DNA of 64,000 nt from Armigeres subalbatus (lineage: Eukaryota > Arthropoda > Insecta > Diptera > Culicidae): NCBI RefSeq assembly GCF_024139115.2, contig NW_026942490.1, positions 1-64,000 on the forward strand, read 5' to 3'. Numbering within the stretch: position 1 is the first letter of the stretch; the number at the start of each line of letters is the position of its first letter. The notes beneath the pieces were generated by a model. The model saw nothing but the letters and a program-made list of their open reading frames with translations. It was not told where the DNA came from and searched no databases. Both the position numbers and the translations under genes were made by a program. Of the stretch, positions 20,996 through 31,399 are shown in pieces.

Positions 20996-23120
20996 GTCAG
21001 CTTTGGGACAATTCGTCGAATAAAATTTAGTCGAAAGTACATTTGGTTGAAGGGACATTTAGTCGAATGGGCATTTAGTCGAATGAAAATTTAGTCAAAT
21101 GGACATTTAGTCGAAGGAACATTTAGTCGAATGGACATTTGGTCGAATGGACATTTAGTCGAATGGAAAATTAGTCGAATGTTGAAAGTGTTTAGTCTAA
21201 CACCATTATCAAAAATGGTTATAGGTAATTAGTTAAAAGGATAATTCGTCAACAGATTTATTGTTAAATTGGAATAAATAATCCACAAGATTTTTTTTCC
21301 AGTTCGGGTGTGCCACTGCAACCAGTTATTAAATCTATTGTAGCGTTACCCGTATCCTTAGTGTTTAAGTGCATGTCGAATTACTCCATTACTATTGATA
21401 AGCAATGCAGTATCGGTTTCGATACAGTTGTTGTTTTGTTTTCTCAAGAGCACCATGACAAGGTCCCGCTATTTAGACCCTTCACAGAGAGCAATCCCAT
21501 TGAAGGCGCGCCCCTTATCAATAGGAAATCAATCCTGTCTTGAGAAAACAGAACAGTAATACTGTTTTTGGCCATGCATCGAAGCCCTAGCCACATCCTT
21601 GTCTTGCTTCTAGAATATCACCAGTAAAGCTACAAACCCGGGATTTAGCTCTGTCTACAAGACCATTTCAAGCAAGAGAATTTGTTCAGTAATAAGAACT
21701 TCCGTGTGTTCCTCTCACTACCATTGTTCACCAGTTCAAGAAGAGTTAGTATGTATTTAAACCCCTAACACGATTTTCCAGCAGTCAACTCAGCCTAGGG
21801 ACGGGTACCGAGGTTTTTTAACTAATTGCTTGAAAAGTTGTTTCCGCTGCATACAGTTTAGCCTAAAACCAGAGGAATTTGAGTCTTTCAACTGTCTGCA
21901 AGGTAACATTAATTATGTTTTATTTCTGAGACTGCTTTTGGTAGCGGGGACTAAATACGATGAATCCTTAATTACCTCAACTTATTGCCCTAGCTAGGAA
22001 AATGGATTAAGCTAGGGCTCTGTTTGGTAGATCTTACACCGCACCACCCTACGTAAAAGTGATCTACCGTGTTACGGGAACCACAAGATACATGGATAAA
22101 GTGATTAGAGGAATTCAGTGGACGTGAGGAAGTTCAATCAGCAGCGGAAGAAACGAATATGGATGCCAATGAGGATTTCTCACCTGAGCTAACAGAAACT
22201 TTTGGAGACCCAGGTGGAATAAAGATAAATTAAAATCCTACAGAAATAGCAAAATATTAGTTACTGATGGTGAAATATCCTCTATTCTATTTTTCGGCAC
22301 ATGGTCAAAAACCAATGATATCAATGTTATTTTGCCAATACTTCATCGTAGTCGGCTTTGGAACATTAAGTCTAATGACATTTAGTCAAATGACATTTTG
22401 TCGAAAGGACGTTTAGTCGAAGGGACATTTGGACAAATGGAAATGGTTCTCTTATTCTTTTCATTGAAACTCTTTCTTTCACTCATTATTTATACAATAA
22501 TTAGTTCAAAATAAAATTGTCTTCCAACATAAGTCGTCAATCATTGGCCGAAAATTGAATTCTGACCAAATGGTCATAGATCATCAATCTATTCGACGTC
22601 ATGTCTAAAGACAAAAAATCATTCGACTGAATTTCTTTTGACCAGGTGGTATAGATTCATCGTATCTAAAGTCAATATCCAGTCGGGAATATTTTCGTAT
22701 CATTTATTCTTTTTATGAACCCATCATTCTTTGAACAATAATTGAGCAATCATTACGTGACTTTCAGAAACACCACAATAAAACATTTATTTTTTAATTG
22801 TTATTAACTAAAGTTCTTTCCTTTCAAAAAGCCATTCGACGGAACGTCATTAGACTAAATGTACCAAGATTTTTAATTCGAAAATACGCTTTCGACCAAA
22901 CGTCATTCAACCAAATGTACGAAGATTCTAAACTCTTTCGACTAAGTGTCCATTCGACGAAGTGTACTTTCGACCAAACGCCATTCGACCAAATGTCCTG
23001 CGACTCTAGCGGATTAAAAAAAAACATGTTCGACTAAATGTCCCTTCGACCAAATGTCCATTCGATGTAATGTTCTTTCGACCAAATGTCATTTGACGAG
23101 ATGTCTTTCGACGACATGGT
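20996..23120. repeat. Rep-E copy 2: foldback-like composite with opposing 17-bp arrays
   Basis: A left array of GACATTTAGTCGAATGG units (about 21005-21185) follows GTCAGCTTTGGGACAATTCG. A second direct array sits at 22370-22435 after GTCGGCTTTGGAACATT. From about 22840 to 23110 the same unit appears in reverse (CCATTCGACTAAATGTCC and CCTTCGACCAAATGTCC). The outer arrays therefore face each other as in foldback elements. The middle section matches Rep-E copy 1 at 6.4-6.66 kb apart from a 789-bp insertion and an extra stretch of about 100 bp after GGAGACCC. Confidence 0.75.
21283..22089 (-). mobile_element. 789-bp poly(A)-type retroposed insert with 9-bp target duplication
   Basis: CCACAAGAT stands at 21283-21291 and again at 22081-22089, while the homologous site at 6450-6458 has it once. 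The insert (21292-22080) starts with eight T on the plus strand, so on the minus strand it ends in poly(A), just after CACACCCGAACTGG. This identifies a retroposition event in minus orientation, either a 5'-truncated LINE end or a processed RNA copy. The 77-codon plus-strand frame at 21310 runs against that orientation. The internal stem CCCTAGCT...AGCTAGGG near 21990 may be a transcript structure. Confidence 0.75.
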
Positions 23121-23346
23121 ATAGATTCCTTCTGGTCTGTTAAGATTCCGAGATGTTACACAACAACTTTGACATCAAGAGCCTCCTTATTATAGCTTTA
23201 TCCTGATGAAGCTTGTAGTCGGAATAGGTCCTAAAAACAGTTTTAGCTACATTCTCAATATTTCGAAGACGAAGTGATTTTTTTTTTTTCAGATTTTGGA
23301 ACATGTGTAATTTAAATAGTTCACTATTTCTGGTTTTTGTATTTAA

Positions 23347-23897
23347 AAAACCCAGATCAATCCACCTAGCGTTGGTGGTGCCTTTCTCGAGCATTAAAAA
23401 AAATAAGAAAAACACATAAGAGAAGTCGAAATAGCACTTAAGGGGGATAGATTTAACTTTTTCCATCAATTCATATGCATTTGCGATCATTTGAATGCAT
23501 TGCTGCAATCCTTGAAAAAAAAAATTTTTTTTTTCGTTTTCAATTTTTTTTGTCCAAGGGGGGACTCTTGGCAGAAAAACAATGTTTTTCAATAACTTTG
23601 GAACGCAATGACCGATCGGGCCAATTTTCAATAGGAAACAACTAGACCGCAATCCGCGTCGACTGCAACTTGTTGCGAGCAAATCGAATAATGCTAAGTA
23701 CCAAAAAGTGTGTCTCACATTTTTGTACACACACACACACACACACATACATACACACATACAGACATCACCTCAATTCGTCGAGCTGAGTCGATTGGTA
23801 TATAACACTATGGGTCTCCGAGCCTTCTATCAAAAGTTTAGTTTTGGAGTGATCCTATAGCCTTTACGTATACTTTGTATACGAGAAAGGCAAAAAT
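23347..23897 (-). repeat. Rep-A copy, complete at both ends
   Basis: Read on the minus strand it begins GCCTTTCTCGTATACAAAGT, continues through GGAGACCCATAGTGTTATA and CGACTCAGCTCGACGAATTG, has a GT-rich microsatellite (23730-23760) and ends CCACCAACGCTAGGTGG, ATTGATCTGGGTT. A 200-codon minus-strand frame runs across part of it but is made of the repeat and low-complexity sequence. The interior contains a stretch of about 180 bp (23400-23570) not found in the other copies. Confidence 0.8.
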
Positions 23898-23899
23898 GG

Positions 23900-24200
23900 A
23901 CGCATTCAGGCTTCTGATTGATAATTTGTTTACACTTTAACTTCAAATAAAACTATTTTCACTTCTTTGCATTGAAACTGCCATAAATAGATAGCATCAT
24001 TCCATGAACAAATATATACAAGATACAGTGATAACTCGATTTTACCCATGTTCAAATTTGATCAGCCAATTATTTCGTGTACATGTGTACGATTCAATTT
24101 TGCCATATTTTTGGAAGTCTATATCTATATCTATATATCATTAATTGCTTTATATTTGTTCTATTTGACCTCTCTAAAGAATTTTTCTCAACACATTTTA
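23900..24200. other. AT-rich sequence, no feature supported
   Basis: Contains a short ATATCTATATCTATAT tract at about 24120. Nothing else is supported. Confidence 0.35.
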
Positions 24201-24204
24201 TAAT

Positions 24205-24262
24205 GAGCGACAAAGCTTCATCACCGCTAGGTGGATTATTCTGGGTTTTATTCCTAATATTG
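24205..24262 (+). repeat. Rep-A right-end fragment
   Basis: GCGACAAAGCTTCATCACC, CGCTAGGTGGATTATTCTGG and GGTTTTATT match the right terminus of Rep-A. Nothing upstream belongs to the family, so it is an end-only fragment. Confidence 0.65.
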
Positions 24263-24740
24263 ATTTATTTATAAATATTTTGTATTTTTTCTAAGAATAT
24301 TCAGATTTTTCTATGGAAAATTCTTTTTCATAATAGCGATTTTTGTTTTAAAAAGTGCTAATTCAATTTTGTTTTGCGAAAAATTATCAATTGTTCATGG
24401 GAATTTTGCATTATTTGTAGAAATTTTATATTTATTTATTGCTCACAGCCTGTTTTCACTATTTTTATGGAAAACATCTAATTCTCCATGGAAATTTTAT
24501 TTTGCTGGTTCGTAAGGTGATTTTTTTTAACGGAAATTGTTTTGATTGACCGTTGTACAACATATACGTTGTACAACAAAGGATCTGGCGGTTCCCAACA
24601 AACAATTCTGGCTGAATAAAATACTTTTTAGCTAAAATCTGAACTTGAAAATAAATATGCCATCGACATCCTAAAAAAGTTTCGGCTGAGTGGTCAATTT
24701 ACATACGGCGGCTATTCATTCTTGACGGCGGTGCGGAGCA
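24263..24740. other. AT-rich sequence with old TTTTTATGGAAA words
   Basis: Words like TTTTTATGGAAAACATC and CCATGGAAATTTTATTTTG resemble those at 7.7-7.9 and 19.65 kb, probably an old repeat beyond confident alignment. At 24544-24575 CAACATATACGTTGTACAACA forms a short palindrome. Confidence 0.4.
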
Positions 24741-24744
24741 CATA

Positions 24745-25145
24745 TCCAATTTCTTCAGAAATCCCTTCAAAAAATTTTAGGCTATTCGGTTTAAAATTCC
24801 ATCGAAAATTTCATTGGAAAAGAATTCTTTCCAACATTCCCTCAGGAATTACTTCAGGAATTTCTTCGAAAAGTCCCTAAGGCACACCTTCGGAAATTTC
24901 TTCAGGAATCTCATCAGAAACTACTCCATTCTTCAGTACATTAAAAAACTGTTCAATAAAAATTCAAAGACAATTATTTTGTATGGTTTTACTGAAGTAA
25001 CTCCGAATCAAAAACCTGAAGAAAATTTCGAAAGAATTCCTAAAAGAATTTCCGAAAAAACTCCCAAATGAATATACGAAGAAAAAATCCTCCATTTCTC
25101 CAGATATTCCTTCAGAAGTTTCCACATTCGTTTAATTACGCCAGT
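24745..25145. repeat. Degenerate GGAATTTCTTC-type tandem repeat
   Basis: CAGGAATTTCTTCGAAAAG, GGAAATTTCTTCAGG and AAGAATTCCTAAAAG recur every 11-16 bp. The 85-codon plus-strand frame is a translation of the repeat. Same style as 16.75-17.48 kb. Confidence 0.65.
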
Positions 25146-25293
25146 GACCGCAGATACACTATTTATGATTTTTCATGCAAACAGTGTCACGCAAGCCCTG
25201 TTTCATAATAAATAAATAATTCCAATTCTTCGGGATTTCAAGAGCCTGGCCCAGCCCAGAGCTAGAAGCCAATCTAATAAAGAAAAACATCTG

Positions 25294-25620
25294 TTTTGCC
25301 TTTCTCGTACAACAAAGTTGTACCTGAAAGGCTTTCATTTCACTCCCAAAACGTACTTTTTATAGAGCGCTTGTAGACCCATAGTATTATATACCATTCG
25401 ATTCAGCTCGACAAGCTGAGCAAGTGTCTGTCTGTCCGTGTGTGTCCGCGTATGTGTGTGTGCGTATGTGTGTGCACATTGAAACATTAGACAATTTTTC
25501 TAGTACTAAACCTGAATCGATTTTGCTACAACAAGTTGCATTCGATGGGGAATGTTTTCTTCTTGTTCGCTATTGAATTTCATAATGATGGCACGAAGAC
25601 ACTGAAAAAATCAATTCCGT
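25294..25620 (+). repeat. Rep-A copy, 5' half, CAACAAAGTTG subtype
   Basis: The left end is GCCTTTCTCGTACAACAAAG with TTGTACCTGAAAGGC, then GTAGACCCATAGTATTATAT, GCTCGACAAGCTGAG, a GT-rich tract and GCAACAAGTTGCATTCG-like sequence. In this subtype the end palindrome is CAACAAAGTTG in place of ATACTAAGTAT. The right half is missing. Confidence 0.7.
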
Positions 25621-26100
25621 CAAGAAAAAGTTTGTGTTAGAAAAACTTTTTTCCCTTAAAAGTACCCGGCTTGCGATGTATGGACGGTTGGTAGGGAATA
25701 TAATCACCTATCTTGAGACAAAATTTCTTCCAAATCAAAAAGAGCGTTTTTTTGCAAATTGACTTTTATTTTTTTAAATTGATTTTTTAGTGTAGGGTTC
25801 TATTTAGAGTTTTTCAAAAAGTTTTATTAGAAAGTTTGAATGATTTTGCGACAGTCACCCATACAACACTTTTTTGTAGGAAGCGTCGTTTATCGATTAT
25901 ATCCATTTGAAAAAATCAGTAAAAACAAGTTTGACCCTTTTCAAAAGATAGTCTGCATCAGATTTGGAAAACCTAAGTATGCACTTTTCTTTTTACAGCA
26001 CCTTTTAAGTATTGACCAATAAATTGACAAAAAGTCAACTTAACAATAAGAACACTTGCAAGTTCCCAAAAAGTCCTATTTGGCTTCATGCATTTCTATT
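25621..26100. other. No gene recognised
   Basis: AT-rich sequence with a 60-codon frame of no recognisable content. Confidence 0.35.
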
Positions 26101-26105
26101 ACATT

Positions 26106-26306
26106 TCTCGCATAACTTTTCAAAAGGACCTAAGTAACATTTTTCATGAATTCTCGCTTAACTTTTCAAAAGCACCTAAGTAACATTTTTTTCATGAATT
26201 AATTTGAATACTGCAATCAATAGTTTTCATGTTGTTCTGTTGATTGCAGTACTCAAATTAATTCATTAACATTTTTACTTAGGCCCTTTTGAAAAGTTAT
26301 GCGAGA
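26106..26306. mobile_element. Inverted-repeat MITE with duplicated left arm
   Basis: The left end TCTCGCATAACTTTTCAAAA is mirrored by TTTTGAAAAGTTATGCGAGA at 26306, and the inner arms AATTAATTTGA...TACTGCAATCAA pair with TTGATTGCAGTACTC...AATTAATTC. On the left the terminal 50 bp are repeated in tandem (CTCGCATAAC at about 26107 and CTCGCTTAAC at about 26152). No target duplication is obvious. Confidence 0.7.
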
Positions 26307-26309
26307 TTT

Positions 26310-27165
26310 ATAGTACAGCACAACGCCATCTAGTAGAAAATCTAGATGGATTATTCCATTGCTGACAAACGTTCATTTCGAACCAAAACCGCAAGTTGCT
26401 GGTTGATTTTTTGTCATATACTCTGTCTCGCTCAAACCAACAGCGAATAATCTAACGACTACTTTCACGAACACTTTATTGTCAGATTTTCTGGATATGA
26501 TACACTGCGCGGCGTTTGTAATGTTCCCAAATGGGTACTTGCACAAAACTTCACGCGGCGAATGACTGTCGAAAGGTACGGCCGCGACAAACGATACACC
26601 GCAATGCTATTCATCCATAAGAATCAAGTAAACGGGGTGCAGAAAGCGCGGCGGTACCTTTCATGAAAGGTTCGCCGCGTGCAATTTTGAGAAAATCAGG
26701 CAACATGAAAACTAACACACGCGCTATAGAGACCGAAGCCGATGACTTTATCCGCTCGCATCAACACAGTTGTAAAAATTTCATCGTTGTAAATAAAAAT
26801 CGCATTCGTACATGCTTTCTCGTGCGCTCGTTACGTTTGCTGCCATTTTTTCCTGCTTTGGAAGGAAAGAAGAGGCGTGTCATTGAGGCTAACTGCTTAT
26901 TGGGTTGGGTGGTTTGGGTGGAATGATGGTGTAGTTTGGGCATTTGGGTGATTTGAACATAACGTTCGTTTTCATACACCTCATTATTTCCATATTATGC
27001 GGCTTTTTTCCATTGATATTTATGTGAATTGTGTTGTTAATTTTCACAAATATACTTGTACAATTATTACACAAAGGCATGCAAAATCAATGTATGACAT
27101 ACAACTAGTTTTATTGAACTTTAATATTACATTGGTGAAAAAACACTACGTGGGAATCGGCCCTA
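26310..27165. other. Low-copy, locally GC-richer sequence; possible small inverted element at 26505-26690
   Basis: CACGCGGCGAA...AAGGTACGGCCGC near 26550-26584 is partly mirrored by GCGGTACCTTTC...TTCGCCGCGTG near 26650-26682. The stretch 26690-26930 has an 87-codon frame with no recognisable motif. No gene is supported. Confidence 0.35.
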
Positions 27166-27169
27166 AAAC

Positions 27170-27408
27170 AATTCAAGACAAAATTTTCAAAACGACTTAT
27201 CTGCTTTTGTAAACAAAGATTCAAACGACGATTTGACAAATCTGATAGCTCACCCACGCAAACCAACACCATCAATAGGTAGGGGAAGGATGCCGCTACC
27301 TGTTGATGGTGTTGGTTTGCGTGGGAGAGCTATCAGATTCGTCAAATCGTCGTTTGAATCTTTGTTTACAAAAGCAGATAAGTCGTTTTGAAAATTTTGT
27401 CTTGAATT
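27170..27408. mobile_element. Rep-C: 231-bp long-TIR MITE, copy 1 (AATT duplication)
   Basis: The element spans 27174-27404. Its two arms of about 110 bp (CAAGACAAAATTTTCAAAAC, CGACTTATCTGCTTTTG, CAAACGACGATTTGAC, CGCAAACCAACACCATCAA) are nearly perfect reverse complements round a short TAGGTAGGGGAAGG-like centre. AATT precedes and follows it (27170-27173, 27405-27408). Copies at 34.8 and 54.8 kb have exactly the same length. There is no coding capacity; the open frames across it translate the arms. Confidence 0.9.
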
Positions 27409-27524
27409 GTAGACGCGCTGTCTGGACAGTTTATCCATATTGTATTTTATAATGTATTTTTTAAAACGTGCCGCTGCGCTAATTATTGTACTATTTACCC
27501 ACGATCGCATATTTGTAACATATG

Positions 27525-28035
27525 CATTTTTTCCTTTCTCGTACAACAAAGTTGTACCGAAAGGCTATATTATTGCTCCAAAAAAGAACTTTTGATAGAA
27601 GGCGTGGTGTCCCATAGTGTTATATATCGAACAACTCAGCTCGACAAACTGAGGTGACGTCTGTTTTTTTTTGTGTATGTATGTGTATGTGTACAAATTT
27701 TGTAGACTCACGTTTTAGAACTTAGAATTATCTGATTTACTCGCAACAAGTTGCATTCGACAGGGAATTGTTTGCTATTGAAAATGGGCCCGATCATTGC
27801 TTTTCGGAATTATTTAAAAATCATTGTTTTTTCCCACAGGCCCTCCTTGGAAAAAAAATCAAAAAACAATTGTTTTTGAATGGTGGCAAGGCAAAAATAT
27901 TAAAAATGATCGAAAAAATGTGATCTATTCCCCCCAAGAGCTTTTTTGACCTTTTTAAAGTGATTTTTTCAATATATTTTATAATGCACGAGAAAGGCAT
28001 CATCACTGCTAGGTGGATTAATCTGGGTTTTTTTC
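27525..28035 (+). repeat. Rep-A copy, complete, CAACAAAGTTG subtype
   Basis: Left end CCTTTCTCGTACAACAAAG at about 27532, GTGTCCCATAGTGTTATATA, CTCAGCTCGACAAACTGAGG, a short TGTGTATG tract, CGCAACAAGTTGCATTCG, and a right end GCACGAGAAAGGCATCATC, TGCTAGGTGGATTAATCTGG. The interior is diverged from the 38.9 kb copy. Confidence 0.8.
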
Positions 28036-28690
28036 TTAATAACGAACAAGTTTTTGGGAATTGTTCACGAGGAAAGCTGTTTCACACTGCTATCTTATTT
28101 AAAAAAATCGCATATAAAGTACATAGTAGAACAAAATTTAATTTGTGAAAATTAAGGATGATTATTAATACTTCGATATAACATACAACTTTGAAATCGA
28201 AATGTACCTTATATCGTTTACTTGTATTTTCATAAGTTCAGACGGATTTAATTCAAACCCGAGCTTCTTAAACGATGATAATAAATTTTCTTTTTGTTTA
28301 CACAAAAACGATACTAAATATGTTTTTAATTGAACAAAAATATAACTCAACGCGAATTCCGAACGGCACTCATTTGAGTGCTATAATGAAAAACCAGCAT
28401 TAGAACAGTAGTTACATGACCACATTTAGCTCAATTAGCTTGGGTGAGTGTTTAAATAGTGTATTGTTCGTGTCACATAATAAATGAAATAATTTAATGG
28501 GCATGACATCAAATTCTCCAAAGGCAGGTTTATCTATCGCTTTATGGTCTGTCGAGCATACAATGTGGCACGATAACATGGATTATGTTTGTTTCCAGCA
28601 GCAGCATGATATTTTGGCAAGATTGATCATGTAAAGTGAATAAAATTGTACCATTTTGGTATAGATTTATCATATTAAAGCCCATTTTTC
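28036..28690. other. No gene recognised
   Basis: AT-rich, apparently low-copy DNA with a 61-codon minus-strand frame of no recognisable content. Confidence 0.35.
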
Positions 28691-28709
28691 GTCATTGCAA
28701 AAAATAGCG

Positions 28710-28816
28710 TGTGCAACTCGTTGCAAAACTCGATTTTTTCAGCACTCGTAGTATTTATCCAACTCGGCAAACCTCGTTGGATAAACGTACAACTCCTGCT
28801 GAAAACTAGTTGCACA
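28710..28816. repeat. 107-bp multi-hairpin inverted repeat
   Basis: Three nested arm pairs are visible: TGTGCAACT with AGTTGCACA at the ends, TTTTCAGCA with TGCTGAAAA, and TTTATCCAAC with GTTGGATAAA around CGGCAAACCTC. This looks like a small foldback or MITE, but no target duplication is clear. Confidence 0.6.
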
Positions 28817-28917
28817 AACTACTATTGTGGCGCATGAATCCGCATGAATCCCGATTGTATCGAGTGTACAAAAAAAAGAAAACATTGTGGAACGTTTAAA
28901 ATACGCCAGACTTCAGT

Positions 28918-29205
28918 AGGCCATTCACTTAGTGTGGATGTTGGATGTAAGAATAGTGGAACTAATATTCAAAAGAGAACCGGATAGAGGGTGGCGATTT
29001 TGTGGAAGGCCAAGAACACGCTGGCAGCACGCGGTGGAATCAGACCTGGGGACCTACACGTTCGGGGAAACTGAAGGAACATCGCCCAAGACCGACAATT
29101 ATGGAGCTCTACAATACGCCCGGCATAGGTGTATCGACGCTGTAGCCAACCAGGGTGGTATAACTATTTGTGTTCGCGTTTAAGGTTAAGAGTTAAGAGA
29201 AAACA
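28918..29205 (+). pseudogene. LINE 3' fragment: C-terminal domain of an RTE-like ORF
   Basis: The plus frame reads RIVELIFKREPDRGWRFCG, RPRTRWQHAVESDLGTYTFG and ALQYARHRCIDAV, the arginine/tryptophan-rich C-terminus (GRPRTRW followed by an ESDL helix) usual at the end of RTE-like ORFs. Everything upstream is missing, as expected after 5' truncation during retroposition. There is no clear tail or duplication. The lineage differs from the JAM1-like copies. Confidence 0.65.
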
Positions 29206-29590
29206 ACCGAATCCTTGCAAATATGCTATTCGTATGGTTTATAACACATTGAGTTAATGGAAATCATGTAATTTTCTTTCCTTTGTTCAGGGCAGAGATT
29301 TTTCAATAGAATTATTACAGGTATTATTTTAAGAGAATTCGAAAAAAAAAATCGAAGAGATTCTTTGCGACATTGGTCGTTATTTCAGTCACAGCTTGAC
29401 TTAATCTCACATTGTCCAAATGGTTGATTGGGCATAAAGAATATTAATGATCCAATTATAATCCAGGATTGTGCGGAATTCATTATCAAAACATGATGGC
29501 ATTTTCACCCGCGAAAAATTCATAAATCGAACCGAGAATCGAAAAAACACATCTCCAGCATGAAGTTAACGCAACTATTCCCTATACTAA
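29206..29590. other. No gene recognised
   Basis: AT-rich sequence between two LINE fragments; nothing else is supported. Confidence 0.35.
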
Positions 29591-29594
29591 GTGA

Positions 29595-29960
29595 GAACCT
29601 ACGGATATGAAACTTGGACCATGCCTGAAGAAGACTTACAAACACTCGGCGTATTCGAGAGACATGTGCTTAGAACCATCTCTGGCGGTGTGCAAGAAGA
29701 CGCTGTGTGGCAGCGAAGGATAAAGTAGCTAAAGCCGGAAGGGTACGATGGGCAGGGCATGGATGGTGTTCGCTCCCGATCCGACAGGTACAAGAAGACG
29801 TGGAGCGCAGCGAACGAGGTGTCCTGAACAGGTACAGAACGACTTGGCGAGCGTGGGACGCAATCGCGGATGGAGAGATGTGGCCTCGACTCGTGTATTG
29901 TGGCGTTAAATCGATGATTCAGTGTTATATGTTTAGATGTAAGTTAAATAAATAATAATT
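29595..29960 (+). pseudogene. JAM1-like LINE 3' fragment
   Basis: Translation gives LRTYGYETWTMPEEDLQ, TLGVFERHVLRTISGGVQ and WQRRIK before a stop, closely parallel to HETWTMLVEDQRALGVFE and LRTIYGGVQ of the 32.6 kb copy. Later parts are in other frames (a SRSDRYKKTW phrase). The 3' end AAATAAATAATAATT at about 29946 corresponds to the TAA tail of the 13-16 kb element. It is an old, 5'-truncated copy. Confidence 0.75.
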
Positions 29961-30290
29961 CACAAGACCCTTTCTACTAATGTATCAAGCAATTAAATTG
30001 CCAAGCTCGCTAAGGGTGAAATATTTTCCGAAAAATCCTCAAACGAAAATAGCAATCGTTATAATTTGAAATTTATGCACGAGAGTGTTCCACCCTACTG
30101 TTCACCGGCCCAGCCCTCATCAATAATCTATATTTACCTGAGCTTACCTTATTCTCTTTTCCGATTTGCTTTGCCTGCGTCGCGTTGGATTACGCGTAGA
30201 TCCGCCGACACAAATGTTTGTCTGTGTTATATGCTTGATTCGTCCTTGCTTAATAAAATGTGTATTTTTCCTTCTTCTTATTGTTTCCCC
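29961..30290. other. Low-copy sequence with pyrimidine-rich end
   Basis: Plain sequence that becomes pyrimidine-rich just before 30294 and could be an intron end. See the candidate exon that follows. Confidence 0.3.
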
Positions 30291-30294
30291 CACA

Positions 30295-30435
30295 GACAGA
30301 TATGGAAAACACCGGTAATAAACCACACGCGAGCACCGTCTAGAGACGGCGACAACTAACACAAAACGCGAACGCGTGCCCCACTAGCTGGGCAGAGAAG
30401 GGAAAACAAACCACGCGGAAAACCGAAAACAGAAA
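30295..30435 (+). other. Candidate non-coding (5' UTR-like) exon
   Basis: TTCTTATTGTTTCCCCCACAG ends at 30294, a good branch-tract and AG acceptor, and AGAAAG followed by GTGAGA at about 30435 is a good donor. The 141 bp between are GC-richer than the flanks and have stops in all frames; the only ATG opens a 13-codon frame. If used, this would be an untranslated exon or a long non-coding RNA exon. No coding exon can be linked to it within the window. Confidence 0.25.
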
Positions 30436-30750
30436 GGTGAGACAGGTATGCAACGGTGTTTGATTTCGATTTTCCTCTGTTTTTCCTTGGCTCTTCCCGC
30501 TGTGCGGACTCCACCACCGGCGCCGTGGGGTGTTATTCTACTAGGATTTTCTCTTCTTTCTTTCAATAATATTACCACTTACACGCACTTTGGGAAGCTT
30601 TTTCCGATGAAGCACTAACACCAACAGTCCGAGCTTTACTGTAGCTTGGATGGTTCGGCCTATGTGGCGATACACTTGGGAAAGGAGTTTTCTACAGCAG
30701 GTACCTATTTTGGTTGCGTACATGAAAAGAGAAAAAAACATAAAATATTA

Positions 30751-30918
30751 CCTGTCATAAGACGAGTTTGAACAATCCCATTGAATTCCACCACTTAATT
30801 GTATCCTGACAGATACGTATTTCGACCTCAACAGTAAGGCCGTCTTCAGTGTCTTGTACTTGACACGACTTGTCGACTTGGAATTCAATGGGATTGTTCA
30901 AACTCGTCTTATGACAGG
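30751..30918. mobile_element. Rep-B foldback element with perfect 40-bp arms
   Basis: Arms 30751-30790 and 30879-30918 are exact reverse complements beginning CCTGTCATAAGACGAGTTTG. The interior keeps CGTATTTCGACCTCAACAG and TAAGGCCGTCTTCAGTGTC, phrases found in every member of the family here. No transposase. A decayed neighbour follows at 31.12-31.36 kb. Confidence 0.8.
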
Positions 30919-31119
30919 TGAAAACATTCCACTAAAAAGCTCAAAATAATTTTCTTATGAAATATTACTTATTGTGTTTTGCCAAAAAAGGTAGAAATGG
31001 AGAAAATAATAAACCTGTTTATTATTGTATAGAGATTGATTCTTTTTCACTTTACAAACACACAAGGCGCGGTCAGGTGAGACCCCTAAAAAGACCTGAA
31101 GATGGATAAAGTTGACTGG

Positions 31120-31365
31120 ACTGGAGTTCGTACTATCCCATTTAATTCCACAACTTGAGTGTAACTTTAACAGATAAGAATTTCGACCTCAACAGTAAGA
31201 CCGTCTTCAGTATCTCGTACTTTACACGACTTCGATTCGAGTCGAGAAGTCGAGTCAAGTACGATACATAGAAGACGGCCATACTGTTGAGATCGAAATA
31301 CGTAGGTATCTGTTAAAGTTACAATCGAAGGCTGGAATTAAATGGCATAGTATGAGCGCATCTTA
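31120..31365. repeat. Rep-B degenerate palindromic copy
   Basis: Left half ATCCCATTTAATTCCACAAC and ATTTCGACCTCAACAGTAAG, right half CATACTGTTGAGATCGAAAT and TGGAATTAAATGGCATAG. The two halves are reverse complements with many mismatches round TTCGATTCGAGTCGAGAAG. The ATAAGACGAG termini are eroded. Confidence 0.75.
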
Positions 31366-31399
31366 TTACAAGTGAAGATATTCCACTAAAAGCTCAACA

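Noticed and set aside
23140..23760. Minus-strand frame of 206 codons, the longest non-LINE frame of its region
   Set aside because: It crosses a Rep-A copy, poly-Lys/Phe low-complexity tracts and a microsatellite, and shows no domain.
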